Part shown: positions 8,884 to 18,049 of the stretch, in pieces | Numbering within the stretch: position 1 is the stretch's first letter | Layout: each line of letters begins with the position of its first letter | DNA from: Spirosoma validum | Lineage (GTDB): Bacteria > Bacteroidota > Bacteroidia > Cytophagales > Spirosomataceae | Direction: 5' to 3' | DNA length: 64,000 nucleotides | Assembly: GCF_014699035.1 (NCBI RefSeq) | Contig: NZ_JACXAA010000010.1 | Coordinates: forward strand, 124,001 to 188,000 | Notes under the pieces: generated by a model | What the model saw: only the letters and a program-made list of their open reading frames with translations | What the model was told of the DNA's origin: nothing | The model's database searches: none | Made by a program: the position numbers and the translations under genes

Positions 8884-9657
8884 ATGAATGAATTATTTAT
8901 GCGCTTGTTCCTGCTGATTGGCCTAAGCGCATTGCTTTTAAAAACCAGTTTTGCCCAGCCGGTCGGACAAGGGCCTAAGCCAATGGTTTATTCAGCTTCC
9001 AGCGCCTGGCAAAAAGTGATACTCCGGTCAACGCCCGAACCTGGTCCGCGCAGGAGTAGCACGACCAGTACAGCGCCATCTACTACGTTCCGGCCTGCTT
9101 TTACGGGTGACTTTGTCACGAATCGAAATCACTGGCGGGCAGGCAATTTCGGCGATTATCACTACCAGATCGGTGTGGGATCGTATAGCGTTCGTAAACG
9201 AAATGTACGTACATCCAAAGCCTCGTTTAGCTCAGTTGCATTGCCTCAGGAGATTAATCTGAATCGCGCGGAGGTATTTACAATCAAGCTGGATGTTCTG
9301 GCCGATTCGGGGCAGGTTCCGACGGGTGGATTATTGTTTGGGATAAAAGATTCGCTGAATTTTTGTGCCTTCACTACCAATAGCAGGGGCGAAGTATCTA
9401 TCAAACGGGTAGCCAACGGAGAGACTTTCACCGATTATATGCCTGGGGAGTTTTTCAGGCCGGGCGTACCCATTGATAAAAATCGAAACCGATTAATGGT
9501 TAAACGGCGGGGTGAATACCTGTATTTTTTCATAAACGAACAGGAGGTTCGCAGCAGCCCGTACCCATTTCGGATGTTGTCTGGGAATGGCATTGGTTTG
9601 ACCAGTTCGGGCTATTGGACGTCGTTCCAGAAGTTGACCGTAACGGTGGGGTTATGA
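8884..9657 (+). CDS. Secreted lectin-like (jelly-roll) protein
   Basis: A 257-residue protein with a signal peptide (hydrophobic run then SFAQP near residue 25). A short Ser/Thr-rich linker precedes a beta-sandwich domain from about residue 80 to the end. The alternation of strands, with the NLNRAEVFTIKLDV and NRLMVKRRGEYLYFFINEQEV segments and the GNGIGLTSSG turn, looks like the concanavalin A-like/LamG-type fold used for glycan binding. No catalytic acid pair is apparent. It is the last gene of the three-gene operon and ends at a very long convergent hairpin. An in-frame Met at codon 6 is an alternative start. Confidence 0.7.
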   Translation: MNELFMRLFLLIGLSALLLKTSFAQPVGQGPKPMVYSASSAWQKVILRSTPEPGPRRSSTTSTAPSTTFRPAFTGDFVTNRNHWRAGNFGDYHYQIGVGSYSVRKRNVRTSKASFSSVALPQEINLNRAEVFTIKLDVLADSGQVPTGGLLFGIKDSLNFCAFTTNSRGEVSIKRVANGETFTDYMPGEFFRPGVPIDKNRNRLMVKRRGEYLYFFINEQEVRSSPYPFRMLSGNGIGLTSSGYWTSFQKLTVTVGL

Positions 9658-9658
9658 A

Positions 9659-9738
9659 GGCATAGGGGTAAGGGCGTGGAGCAGAGGGCAAACAAACGTG
9701 AGCAGGGACCCTCTGCCCCACGCCCTTACCCCTATGCC
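9659..9738. terminator. Very long convergent hairpin (21 + 8 bp)
   Basis: Arms 9659-9679 and 9718-9738 are perfect complements over 21 bp. After one mismatch the stem continues for 8 bp (9681-9688 with 9709-9716), leaving a loop of about 20 bases. It fills the space between the plus-strand operon ending at 9657 and the minus-strand gene ending at 9741. It is much longer than a standard terminator and belongs to the long inverted repeat class seen elsewhere in the window. Confidence 0.8.
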
Positions 9739-9740
9739 CT

Positions 9741-11150
9741 TTACTTTCTCACCTGTTCACCCGATCGATTGATGGTCATAAGCTGGCCATTCAGGAATAC
9801 GGCTGCCGTGTTGCCACGGAAGGGCGTCACGGCTTCAAATTCGGGTTGGATTACCCATTCATCATCTTCGTTGATATACCCCCAGCGGCCTTTGCTGCGA
9901 GCGCGTCGCCAGCCGAGTTCGTCGGTACCCAGCTCGACTTTATCGTAGGGTTTGTTTCCGAACGTCTCTTCATATTTCCCCTGACGGGCATCGGCTGGTG
10001 TGGCTGGCTTATAGGTTGGTTCATTAGCCGCAACCATTTCATCTTCCGGTTGGCTACTGGGTGAATTTTCTCGTTTAGATTGAACAGGTACCGACGCCGT
10101 TGGTTTAGGGGTAGATTCCTCGGGCGTATCAGTAGCTTCTGTCGTTGACTCGGCGAACGTGGGCTTGGTTTCCGGTCGACTTAGACTCGTTGATTTTCGC
10201 TCAGTTGTTTGTTCGGTTTTCCGTTTTGATTTTACAGGTGTATCACTGCGCGAATTGCTGCTTTTAATAAACCAGTAAATAATCGCCAGCAAAGCCAGCG
10301 CGAAGAGCACACCGTAAATTCCACTACGATCAGGCTTAATCACCTCAACCCGGACAGTGCTCAACGGATTATTATTTGCGTCGAATAGCGTATAATCGGT
10401 TGTCTTCAAAGGTTTTACCCAGCCTCGGTTGGATGGAGACAAACCTTCGCCTAAGTCGTCGATCGTTACAGCCAGCAAGTTTTCTACCTCCCAGGCAAGC
10501 GTCACGGGCTGGCCTTTCCCTACGCGAGCGGGCGTCGCCGTAAACGACCGCACAATCGGCGGAGGCTCAGGTCTACTGGGAGCAGTAGGTGTAGGCGTGG
10601 GTGGATCTACTTCGACAGTTGGTGGCGAAACGGGAGTGGGCGGGGACACTATTCGTTCGCTAACTGGGGGCTCTACCACCGGCGCAGGCGGTTTCGGGAG
10701 TTCCGGCTCCTTATCAATTAATTCGTCGAATATATCGGGCTTCTCCACCGGCAAGGTTACTGGCGAAGGTGCAGACGTAACGGGCGGCTCGGGCTTCGGA
10801 GGAGCCGACGTAACGGCTAAACGATGTAAAATAGTGGGCACCCAGCGATTCTTGACAAAGTCGGGAGAGAGCTTTAATGACGTAGCGGCATTAATGATCT
10901 GATTTAAATCCTGGTCAATTAAATGAGCCCGAGAAGGCTGGGCCAGTCGGGCAATACGAGCCTGTATGTTTTGAAAGAGAATGCTATTGTTACTGACTTC
11001 CTGACTTACCTCATTGGCTCGTTTTAGGGCGTCCGGCAGTGATAAGCCTGCTTGTTGAGCATCCTGGAGATAGCCGTTCGTTCGCCAAACGTCAGGGCCG
11101 TCGAGAACAATGGCTTCGCGAAGTCGGTCGATCAGTTCGGTTTCTGTCAT
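9741..11150 (-). CDS. Bitopic membrane protein with Ig-like and WG-repeat domains
   Basis: A 469-residue protein without a cleavable signal. Residues 1-112 form a helical domain of unknown type (MTETELIDRLREAI..., ending near HRLAV). A Pro/Val/Thr-rich linker spans 113-198. An Ig-like beta domain covers about 200-272 (SFTATPARVGKGQPVTLAWEVE pattern, shown here in part), and one transmembrane helix lies at 277-296. A Ser/Thr/Lys/Glu-rich linker leads to a C-terminal WG-repeat-like segment (LGWRRARSKGRWGYINEDD then EFEAV). The shape suggests a membrane-tethered scaffold. It is separated from the cytoskeletal genes by the lipoprotein protease and the cupin remnant, so membership of that system is inferred from strand and architecture only. 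Confidence 0.75.
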   Translation of the reverse strand: MTETELIDRLREAIVLDGPDVWRTNGYLQDAQQAGLSLPDALKRANEVSQEVSNNSILFQNIQARIARLAQPSRAHLIDQDLNQIINAATSLKLSPDFVKNRWVPTILHRLAVTSAPPKPEPPVTSAPSPVTLPVEKPDIFDELIDKEPELPKPPAPVVEPPVSERIVSPPTPVSPPTVEVDPPTPTPTAPSRPEPPPIVRSFTATPARVGKGQPVTLAWEVENLLAVTIDDLGEGLSPSNRGWVKPLKTTDYTLFDANNNPLSTVRVEVIKPDRSGIYGVLFALALLAIIYWFIKSSNSRSDTPVKSKRKTEQTTERKSTSLSRPETKPTFAESTTEATDTPEESTPKPTASVPVQSKRENSPSSQPEDEMVAANEPTYKPATPADARQGKYEETFGNKPYDKVELGTDELGWRRARSKGRWGYINEDDEWVIQPEFEAVTPFRGNTAAVFLNGQLMTINRSGEQVRK

Positions 11151-11258
11151 AGGGGCAGTAATTCATGATTGGGACATTTGGGTAGACGTCTTCAGGAATG
11201 GATAAGCAATTGGTTGCCCATTCCTGAATGCGCCTGACTTACAACTAAACATCAAATT

Positions 11259-11837
11259 TTAGTCGAACGTCACAATATTACGTCGATAATCCACCGAAAT
11301 TTTACCGAACTGCGATAAAGCCGACTGTCCCAGCAGCAATGGCGCCTTTGTGCTACGTACTACGTTAGCTGTTACGTTCTCCAGAACACGGTCGCCAATC
11401 TGTACCGATTTAAGCCGAATCACATCACCGGGCGAAATATCACCGTTCGCATCCTGAAATTTTGACTGCCCGATAATATCGGTGTCGGTGATGGCGCCTT
11501 GTTTGAACATAAACTCCGCTTCGGTAGCCGAAATAGAAATCAAACTGGCTCCCGTATCCAGAATAAACTTCATCGGAACACCATTGACCGTAACGGGTAC
11601 TTTATAAACGCCCCTATCTTTCTCCATAGCCACTTCCGTCGGCCCAGACCCGATTTGTTTCAGAGTTGGTTTGGGTAGCTCGGCTGAAGTCGGCTTAGGT
11701 TTGCTGGTTGTCTGATCTGGCGTATTACGTTTCGATTTCTTCGGCTGATGGCTACCTGAACGTGAGCAACCGGAACAGCCTGACAAGTACAGTGTTATAA
11801 ATAGTGGTAAAAGAAGTATCGCGAGTCGGGAAGCCAT
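11259..11837 (-). CDS. Retropepsin-like aspartic protease lipoprotein
   Basis: A 192-residue protein from the preferred Met (an upstream Met gives 202). The signal peptide ends in a lipobox LSGC, so the chain should be lipidated. A basic, Thr/Pro-rich linker leads to an aspartic protease domain of clan AA with FILDTGASLISIS as the active-site motif (Asp-Thr-Gly), a second conserved GQSALSQFGKISVDYR region and a C-terminal strand. As in retropepsins, one Asp-Thr-Gly per chain implies a homodimer. Substrates of these bacterial periplasmic proteases are mostly unknown. It lies 108 bases upstream of the WG/Ig-like membrane gene on the same strand. Confidence 0.85.
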   Translation of the reverse strand: MASRLAILLLPLFITLYLSGCSGCSRSGSHQPKKSKRNTPDQTTSKPKPTSAELPKPTLKQIGSGPTEVAMEKDRGVYKVPVTVNGVPMKFILDTGASLISISATEAEFMFKQGAITDTDIIGQSKFQDANGDISPGDVIRLKSVQIGDRVLENVTANVVRSTKAPLLLGQSALSQFGKISVDYRRNIVTFD

Positions 11838-12012
11838 TCGATAAGTAGATAGGTGACTATTGTCCAATTTACCAAAACGGTGGCTGATGGCGCTGTATTG
11901 TCTTTAGTAGACGAAGCTTTTAGTTTTTTAGGTAGAACAATGCGTTGAGAATACCTACAAAAAGCTATGAAAATGGTTGTTTGGGTTGATTTTGTCGGTT
12001 AGGTTTACCGAC

Positions 12013-12032
12013 GATCTGTTACGTAGCAGATC
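12013..12032. repeat. Short inverted repeat upstream of cupin remnant
   Basis: GATCTG and CAGATC arms around an 8-base TACGTA-containing core, 31 bases before the ATG of the cupin remnant and in the divergent spacer. It could be an operator for a dimeric regulator or a chance palindrome. Confidence 0.25.
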
Positions 12033-12063
12033 ATTATTAACACCAGAACTACTTCACTACAGA

Positions 12064-13093
12064 ATGAAAAATGAGACGCTAAGCTTTCGCTATCAATTAG
12101 AACAAAAAGAACCTCGATTAGGACCAGGGGGTGTTACGCGTGGGGCTTCAGTACGTGAGTTCCCTGCTTCAATAGGCATCGCAGGCGTCTCGCACCTGGA
12201 GGTATGCGGGAATTGCACTGGCACGCGAATGCCGCCGAGTGGGCTTATGTGATTACGGGCTCCTGTCGAACCACGATTATTCATCCAGATGGAAACGCTT
12301 ATATTGATACGTTCGGACCAGGGGATGTCTGGTATTTCCCAAGAGGATATGGCCATTCCATTCAGGGCCTTGGCCCGGATGAATGTCATTTTATTCTCAT
12401 TTTTGATAATGGCGATTTTCGGAGGATCATACTTTCAGTATAACTGATTTTATCGCGAGCGTTCCCAAAGAAATCATAGCGCAAAATCTGGGGTTATCTT
12501 TAGACGAAGTGGACCGGCTTCCTAAAAAAGAAGCTTATTTCGTGTTAGGAGACGTGCCTGATGATCAATCCCTTAAATCGATAGAAAGGCCTTACCCGGA
12601 ACTTGTCAGCAAACATCGCTACCCGTTGCATGCCCAGCAGCCAAGGCGGGCACCGGGAGGAGGCACCCAGCGTACCGTAACGGTAGACTAGTTTCCGATC
12701 AGTACAACCATGGCTGGTTCGATCATTGAACTGCAGCCTGGAGCCCTGCGCGAAATGCATTGGCACCCCAACGCGGATGAATGGCAATATTACCTTTCAG
12801 GTACAGCTGAAATGACTGTCTTTCTGGCAGAAGCTACAGCTGTAACGGAATCATTCAATGCGGGCGATGTCGGTTATGTTCCGATGGGTGCCGGGCATTA
12901 TATAAAAAATACGGGGACTGACGTTTGTCGCATCCTGATCGGCTTTAATAATGGACATTATGAAGCCATTGATTTGAGTGAATGGCTGGCCAGTAACCCT
13001 GATGATGTTCTGGCAACGACTTTCGGTTTATCAGCCGACATCATTAAAAAACTTCCCGTAAAAAAACTTTTTATTGCACCACCCACTACGTAA
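12064..13093 (+). pseudogene. Decayed oxalate decarboxylase-like bicupin
   Basis: Three reading-frame pieces together read as one bicupin of the OxdC type. The first piece runs to about 12190 (VREFPASIGIAGVS). The second, in another frame, carries cupin 1: MRELHWHANAAEWAYVITG, GPGDVWYFPRGYGHSIQG. A single missing T near 12416-12420 shifts it again into FSITDFIASVPKEI. A TAG at 12689-12691 then interrupts the frame before cupin 2 (REMHWHPNADEWQYY, GAGHYIKN), which reads to 13093. His and Glu metal ligands survive in both cupins, and a SED motif sits where the lid of decarboxylases is found. At least three lesions make a functional product unlikely. The usual extra N-terminal segment of OxdC also seems to be missing. 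Confidence 0.88.
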
Positions 13094-13180
13094 TTCCGGC
13101 GACAAATGTGATAGAGCTGTTAAAATTCTATTGCATTTGGCGATTCTATTTCTGAAAATCAACTATTTAGTTATCAGGCG

Positions 13181-14518
13181 TTATTCGTACCGAATCAACG
13201 CTTTCGTTTTTACCCGCCAAGCGCCATTTTCAAACAAAGCCTGCCCATCTTTACGCATGGCAATTCGGGTGTAGGAATTTGTGTAACTGTTTTCGCTCTC
13301 GCAGGCGGGTTCAATCATATAATTCCGATACGTTAGAAACCGCGCTACACGACCCGGATCGGCTTCGAAACGGAACGTAGCAATCGATGGATCGTCGGCG
13401 CTGACGCTGAAGCGATACGCTGATTCGGGGGAAAGCGTATCCGTCTTCTGGGCCATGTCGAATTGGCCATTCGGATCGGGCGGTGGAAAGTAAAACACCT
13501 CCGAGCGGTTGCGTTGTGGCAGCGGTTCAAGTGGAGGCAGGGGAGGCAGCGGGGCCAGCGGCTCAACCAAAGCCGCTTCGAGAGTAGCCTCCGACTCAAT
13601 CGTCGGTTGTCCTGAACGGGTGACAGGCGTGGGTTCTGGTGGTTGAACCGGAGTTTGCTGTTTCAACTGTCGAATAGCTTCTACCGGATCGGCATCTGTA
13701 CCTAACTCGGCTAGAAGCGACTCATACGCTTTGACTTTTTGCTGATCTGTATCCTGTGGCTGACGGGGTACGTTGGCGGGTTTGACCCGTTGAGCCGCAT
13801 CCAACGACCTGCTCAATTTTGAATTGTCGAAACGAAGCTGATCGGCTTCTGCTTTCGTTTCTTTATAGAGTAAAAAATAAACCGCTGCGGCACCGCCCAG
13901 CAGTCCGGCAATAAAACCTGCAAGTATCATCCAGAATAGTTTATCGTCTGAGGTACCACGTTGACCTGATGGTGCCAGCGCAGAGTTGTCGTTTGTTTCT
14001 TCATCACTAACGGGTTGCGTAGCGGCTGGAGCACTCGACGAAGCAACGGAGTCAGGAGCCACTACGTCGCCTGGAGGTAGTAATTCGTCAATTTTGGCTA
14101 ATATCTGAGTCTGAACATCTGGACTCAACGGGACGCTATAGGGCTTTTCGGCCTTATGAGCGGTATAAAACCGCTTCAGTTGCTTCCGAATGGCTGCGTT
14201 CGCGTCGCTAGGCGACATCGACAGAAATTGCTGCGTGTTTTTCAATTCGCTCAGTTCCTGCATTTTGGCACCTACCTGATCCCAACTGCCAACCGTCTTG
14301 ATAATCAGTTGCGGATCGCAGTCAGCACTGCATTCAACAAGCTTTGTATAAATTTCCTGCGCTTTAGGCTGATTATTTTTGGCAATGTTGGCGAATACAG
14401 CTTTGGCCACTTCCTTCGTCAACGTATCGACAGCCGCCTGATTGTCATTCTGCGCGAACGTGAACGTTGCTGATGTCAATAAAGCGATAAGTATTCGAAA
14501 TGACTTGTTTGTCTGCAT
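13181..14518 (-). CDS. Bitopic membrane protein of the cytoskeletal operon
   Basis: A 445-residue protein with a signal peptide (cleavage after TFAQ, residue 23). A helical periplasmic domain spans about 25-148 and includes a Cys pair (VECSADCD). An acidic and Ser-rich linker is followed by a transmembrane helix at 194-218 with small residues (GFIAGLLGGAAAVYFLLY). A cytosolic coiled coil (220-265), a Pro-rich stretch (280-335) and a C-terminal domain (335-445) with Tyr/Arg-rich strands complete it. Having domains on both sides of the inner membrane suits a linker between the cytosolic actin/tubulin-like proteins and the periplasm. It lies 89 bases downstream of the actin-like gene on the same strand. 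No known family is recognised. Confidence 0.78.
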   Translation of the reverse strand: MQTNKSFRILIALLTSATFTFAQNDNQAAVDTLTKEVAKAVFANIAKNNQPKAQEIYTKLVECSADCDPQLIIKTVGSWDQVGAKMQELSELKNTQQFLSMSPSDANAAIRKQLKRFYTAHKAEKPYSVPLSPDVQTQILAKIDELLPPGDVVAPDSVASSSAPAATQPVSDEETNDNSALAPSGQRGTSDDKLFWMILAGFIAGLLGGAAAVYFLLYKETKAEADQLRFDNSKLSRSLDAAQRVKPANVPRQPQDTDQQKVKAYESLLAELGTDADPVEAIRQLKQQTPVQPPEPTPVTRSGQPTIESEATLEAALVEPLAPLPPLPPLEPLPQRNRSEVFYFPPPDPNGQFDMAQKTDTLSPESAYRFSVSADDPSIATFRFEADPGRVARFLTYRNYMIEPACESENSYTNSYTRIAMRKDGQALFENGAWRVKTKALIRYE

Positions 14519-14607
14519 AAAATAGTCAATTCAGTGTGGTGATGCCAGTTGTAAGTAACTGACATCACCTTATCCTAATAGCATAAATACTAGCTCGGCT
14601 GTGCATT

Positions 14608-17600
14608 TTACGCCAGCGCATTCGCCATTTTGTTGATAGCTCCAATAAGCGGATAGAAGAACAGCGTTTCCTCAATGGGTGCGCCGAGTGCATCGGTCAT
14701 GCCGCTGTACTCAGCCGCTACGTCGCTTTCTTTTCGCTGAATGCCGTCCATGAGTGACGTATCCAGGTGCGTTCGCAATTCCTGCTGCGCCACCACCAGT
14801 GACTTCGCCGATACGTTCAGATTTCGAACGAAACTAAACTGTTGGTTGACGGCGAAGAAGAAATCAATGAACGCATTCGTTTCTTTCAGCAATGAGTCAA
14901 TGACTTCCGGCTTCCGTAAATCAGCGTAGGTCAGCGTCGGGAATTCGTCGTTGAACGTAGCCGGATACACGTAGCTAATCGATTCCGTGTCGACCGGACG
15001 ACTGTTGGAGGGTTGCATCAGGGCGCCTTTACAAGTTACCTCTTTCGGTCCTTTACGTTCATAAAATAACGTGAGTCCGCTGGCGTCGTACGTTTTGTCG
15101 TAGACTTTCTCGAAAATCACGCGGGCCAGTTTTCCAAGCATCTGATCGTCGGAACTAATGATTGTCAGCAATTTAGATCCCGTACCACTAAACGTAATGG
15201 CCCCTGGAAGACCGATATTTTTGTGCTTCATTAACTGCGCGATGTGGTAGAGTAACGCCGTGAAGAATAGCACAAAAACTACTTTCATGTCTTCATCCTT
15301 CGCCAGCATTCCGTTGAACGACAACATACTCTTCGCTTTGACATCGTTGCTTTTCTCGATGGAAAACCAGAACGCCATGATGTCTTCTGACCGGTTCGTA
15401 TCCAGCATCCGGCGATTGTTATCGCTCAAATTACCTAGGCTCTGACTTTCCAACAGTGTCTGAATCCGGTCGGCGTATTTGCGAACGAAACCATTGTGAC
15501 TGGCGGCTCCATATTCGCTGAAGGCATCGCCATAAATTGCATTGCCCGCAAACCGGAACGACGTCAGTAATTTCGGTTCGTTACGTTCATAGACGACCAC
15601 ATCTGACGTACCACCACCAATATCTACGTTAATGACGGGCCGGGCCGACGCACTTAGTGTTGGATTCTGCTTGTAGTAATAGAACGGCGCGACCGATTCC
15701 GAAACCTCGCGCAGACGTCCCGCTGATCCGCCAATATAGCGGTCGTAAAGCTCCTGCCAGTCCGCGCGAAGCTGACTCACCCGACCGGGCGTCATACTGG
15801 CCGGGAAGAACCAGTACACCGTGGTTTGGGATAGATTGCCACCTTCTGTCAGAACTTTGTTTTTGATCAGCATCAGCAATTCTTCCAGGAAAGCTTCTAC
15901 GCGTCGTTCGGTCTGATCGCTGGTTTTGGCCCATTTCAGATTGGTCGTGATCCGGTTGGAACCTGCCGGTTGCCGCTCAACGTAAAACGGAATATTGAAA
16001 TCGGCCAGCGCCTGCGTCTGCTGATTAAAGCTCAGGTTCATCGGCTCGGCAATGGCTGTTCGCGTCGGAAAACTATCCGATTTGCCGGGACCGATCGTTG
16101 GCGGTACAAACTCCAGATCATACAACACAAACAGCTCGAACAGGGCCGGATTGTATTGCGCTGGAGCCACCAGCGTAGCCACTTGTGGCGTCAGTTCCGC
16201 TACGTCGAACGGCCGTGGTGTCTGGCCATCCACACTGTATTCGATGTGTGTGTTTGTCGTGCCAAAATCCACCGAAAACGAGAATTGCTTACTACCGCCG
16301 TTATATAGTTGCCAACGGGGAATCAGCACGCCGTTCATGTCCCGACCATCGCCTTTGATATGCGTCTGGATGTATTCGAACTCCTCCCGCATCACGTAAT
16401 ATACGCTCGAGCCGTCGGTATTCTGTTGCCGAACGGTACGTTGATGAATCGATTCGGGCGTGATTTCGGCGTTCGACTGTTGTTTGAAATACGATAGTTG
16501 ATACTGGTTCTGGCTGTCGAAACCTGACTCGATCAACTCAACCCGGTAATCGGCGGGAACCGTAACCGAACCTGATCGTACAAACGGATAAATGTTGACA
16601 GTGAATGAGTTTTCGACAATGATTCCCTCGTTCGTAGCTTCGTTAGGCGAGGTTGAATTACCAACGGTCTGGCTATACAATCGTTCGAACGTAACGAACT
16701 GATTACCGGGCTGGTTGGGGGCCGTAACAGGAATGTCGAGCGTTACGTTAATGCCACCGCCCTGCGGCACCATCTTTAACCGAACGCGTCCTGCTAAGAG
16801 ATCGTCAACGTCGAAGAAATCAAAGAAATCCTTTTTGAGTGGTAACAGAAAGCCCTTATCCGTTGCAGACGTTTGCAGATTACCGTCGAAGAAGCGGCCC
16901 CGATCGGTTGGAAACGGTAAGCGAACGAGATACGGTTCCAGAAAATCGCTGACCGTCAGCCAGGGATAGTTGCCCGGTTGGCCCGGCAGAGGCCGTTGAT
17001 TATCCCGCCAGGATTCGCGGGCGTAGTAGGGGACGGGCGTATTCGAATTCCACTGCGTTTGCGGTACGTAGGTAAACTGCCGGAAAAAGCGATTCTGCAA
17101 TGCCATCGGACGCGGCAGATTCGGGTTCAACCGAGCGAATTTATCCGACTTGATAATAAAATCGCTGACCTGACTGATTGCGCGCGAGTCCGATTTTTTC
17201 TTACGCAGCGGGAACCCAAGTACTTCGACAATATCACCGGGACCTGTTGTCAATTCATCGAATTCCTGATCGAATTTCTCGCGCGTCAGCAACGGTTGCC
17301 CATTATGCGATTCGATGTGTTCGTAAAACAGCGTCGGATTTTGCTGCTGCAACAACGCCCGGCTCCGGTTCAGGTAATCGTCGACTTCGCGGAAACGATC
17401 GCGGAAATTGGGCATGAACAACTTGATCGCATACCAGAACTTCTGATACTCGATGTCGCGCTGATGAAGCGGACAAACTGACGTATCGAACAGCCGGTCG
17501 TTCCCCATCGATACGTCCACCCAGCTTAAGTCATTACCCGAACTGAAAAACAACGTTTTAGGCGACGTACCGCCAACGACCCGGCCCCGGTAACTTAGGA

Positions 17601-18042
17601 TGAACAGCCGCTGAAGCGCATCGAAATTGTACTCGGCCGCATCCTGATCCAGAAATAACTTCAGGGCATCGGCAAGTCGTTTATGGCCCACGCTAGTCGA
17701 TTGCCGAAGCCGCTCCAGATCAGTCCGGATGTCGAATGGGGTGATCGTTACGTAGGTTTTAAGTTTATCGTAATTGAAAAACAACTCACCCACGTCGAGC
17801 GCGTCCGACACGATACGCTGATCGTTCACCGTACCGCTGAGGTCAGGACGGAGGGCAAGGTTCAAAAAGGCCGACCGTACCAAATCCATCCGGGCGAACG
17901 GACTCGGAATGGAGGTTGGCTGCTTAACGGTCTGACCGCCCTGGGGGTCACGAATAGCCGCAATCTGGTCGGTGCCCAGGGGTTTGCTAACGTACCAGTG
18001 CAGGCCAGGTGTCGGGTTATGTAAACTGAATGTTGTTGGCAT
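14608..18042 (-). CDS. Large actin/Hsp70-fold ATPase (SrfB-like)
   Basis: An 1144-residue cytosolic protein. The C-terminal half shows the three nucleotide-binding motifs of the actin/Hsp70 superfamily in order: phosphate-1 VDFGTTNTHIEY (591-602), phosphate-2 NVDIGGGTSDVVVY (805-818) and adenosine ITFSGTGSKLL (949-959). The first 590 residues and the last 180 match nothing I recognise. Overall size and motif layout recall the SrfB family of large actin-like proteins, which I cannot confirm here. It starts 7 bases after the stop of the tubulin-like gene, so the two are probably translated in step. Likely role: an ATP-driven polymer or switch working with the tubulin-like partner; this is inference. 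Confidence 0.85.
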   Translation of the reverse strand: MPTTFSLHNPTPGLHWYVSKPLGTDQIAAIRDPQGGQTVKQPTSIPSPFARMDLVRSAFLNLALRPDLSGTVNDQRIVSDALDVGELFFNYDKLKTYVTITPFDIRTDLERLRQSTSVGHKRLADALKLFLDQDAAEYNFDALQRLFILSYRGRVVGGTSPKTLFFSSGNDLSWVDVSMGNDRLFDTSVCPLHQRDIEYQKFWYAIKLFMPNFRDRFREVDDYLNRSRALLQQQNPTLFYEHIESHNGQPLLTREKFDQEFDELTTGPGDIVEVLGFPLRKKKSDSRAISQVSDFIIKSDKFARLNPNLPRPMALQNRFFRQFTYVPQTQWNSNTPVPYYARESWRDNQRPLPGQPGNYPWLTVSDFLEPYLVRLPFPTDRGRFFDGNLQTSATDKGFLLPLKKDFFDFFDVDDLLAGRVRLKMVPQGGGINVTLDIPVTAPNQPGNQFVTFERLYSQTVGNSTSPNEATNEGIIVENSFTVNIYPFVRSGSVTVPADYRVELIESGFDSQNQYQLSYFKQQSNAEITPESIHQRTVRQQNTDGSSVYYVMREEFEYIQTHIKGDGRDMNGVLIPRWQLYNGGSKQFSFSVDFGTTNTHIEYSVDGQTPRPFDVAELTPQVATLVAPAQYNPALFELFVLYDLEFVPPTIGPGKSDSFPTRTAIAEPMNLSFNQQTQALADFNIPFYVERQPAGSNRITTNLKWAKTSDQTERRVEAFLEELLMLIKNKVLTEGGNLSQTTVYWFFPASMTPGRVSQLRADWQELYDRYIGGSAGRLREVSESVAPFYYYKQNPTLSASARPVINVDIGGGTSDVVVYERNEPKLLTSFRFAGNAIYGDAFSEYGAASHNGFVRKYADRIQTLLESQSLGNLSDNNRRMLDTNRSEDIMAFWFSIEKSNDVKAKSMLSFNGMLAKDEDMKVVFVLFFTALLYHIAQLMKHKNIGLPGAITFSGTGSKLLTIISSDDQMLGKLARVIFEKVYDKTYDASGLTLFYERKGPKEVTCKGALMQPSNSRPVDTESISYVYPATFNDEFPTLTYADLRKPEVIDSLLKETNAFIDFFFAVNQQFSFVRNLNVSAKSLVVAQQELRTHLDTSLMDGIQRKESDVAAEYSGMTDALGAPIEETLFFYPLIGAINKMANALA

Positions 18043-18049
18043 AATCTCT

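Noticed and set aside
10429..10902. 157-codon plus-strand frame opposite the WG/Ig-like gene
   Set aside because: Gly/Val/Thr-rich mirror of a Pro/Thr-rich linker; no start signal, and it overlaps a better gene fully.
12204..12443. Stand-alone small cupin protein
   Set aside because: Flanking frames supply the missing strands of a bicupin, so the three pieces are one broken gene.
16978..17481. 167-codon plus-strand frame opposite the actin-like gene
   Set aside because: Lies entirely within the antisense of a gene with clear motifs; no domain or signal recognised.
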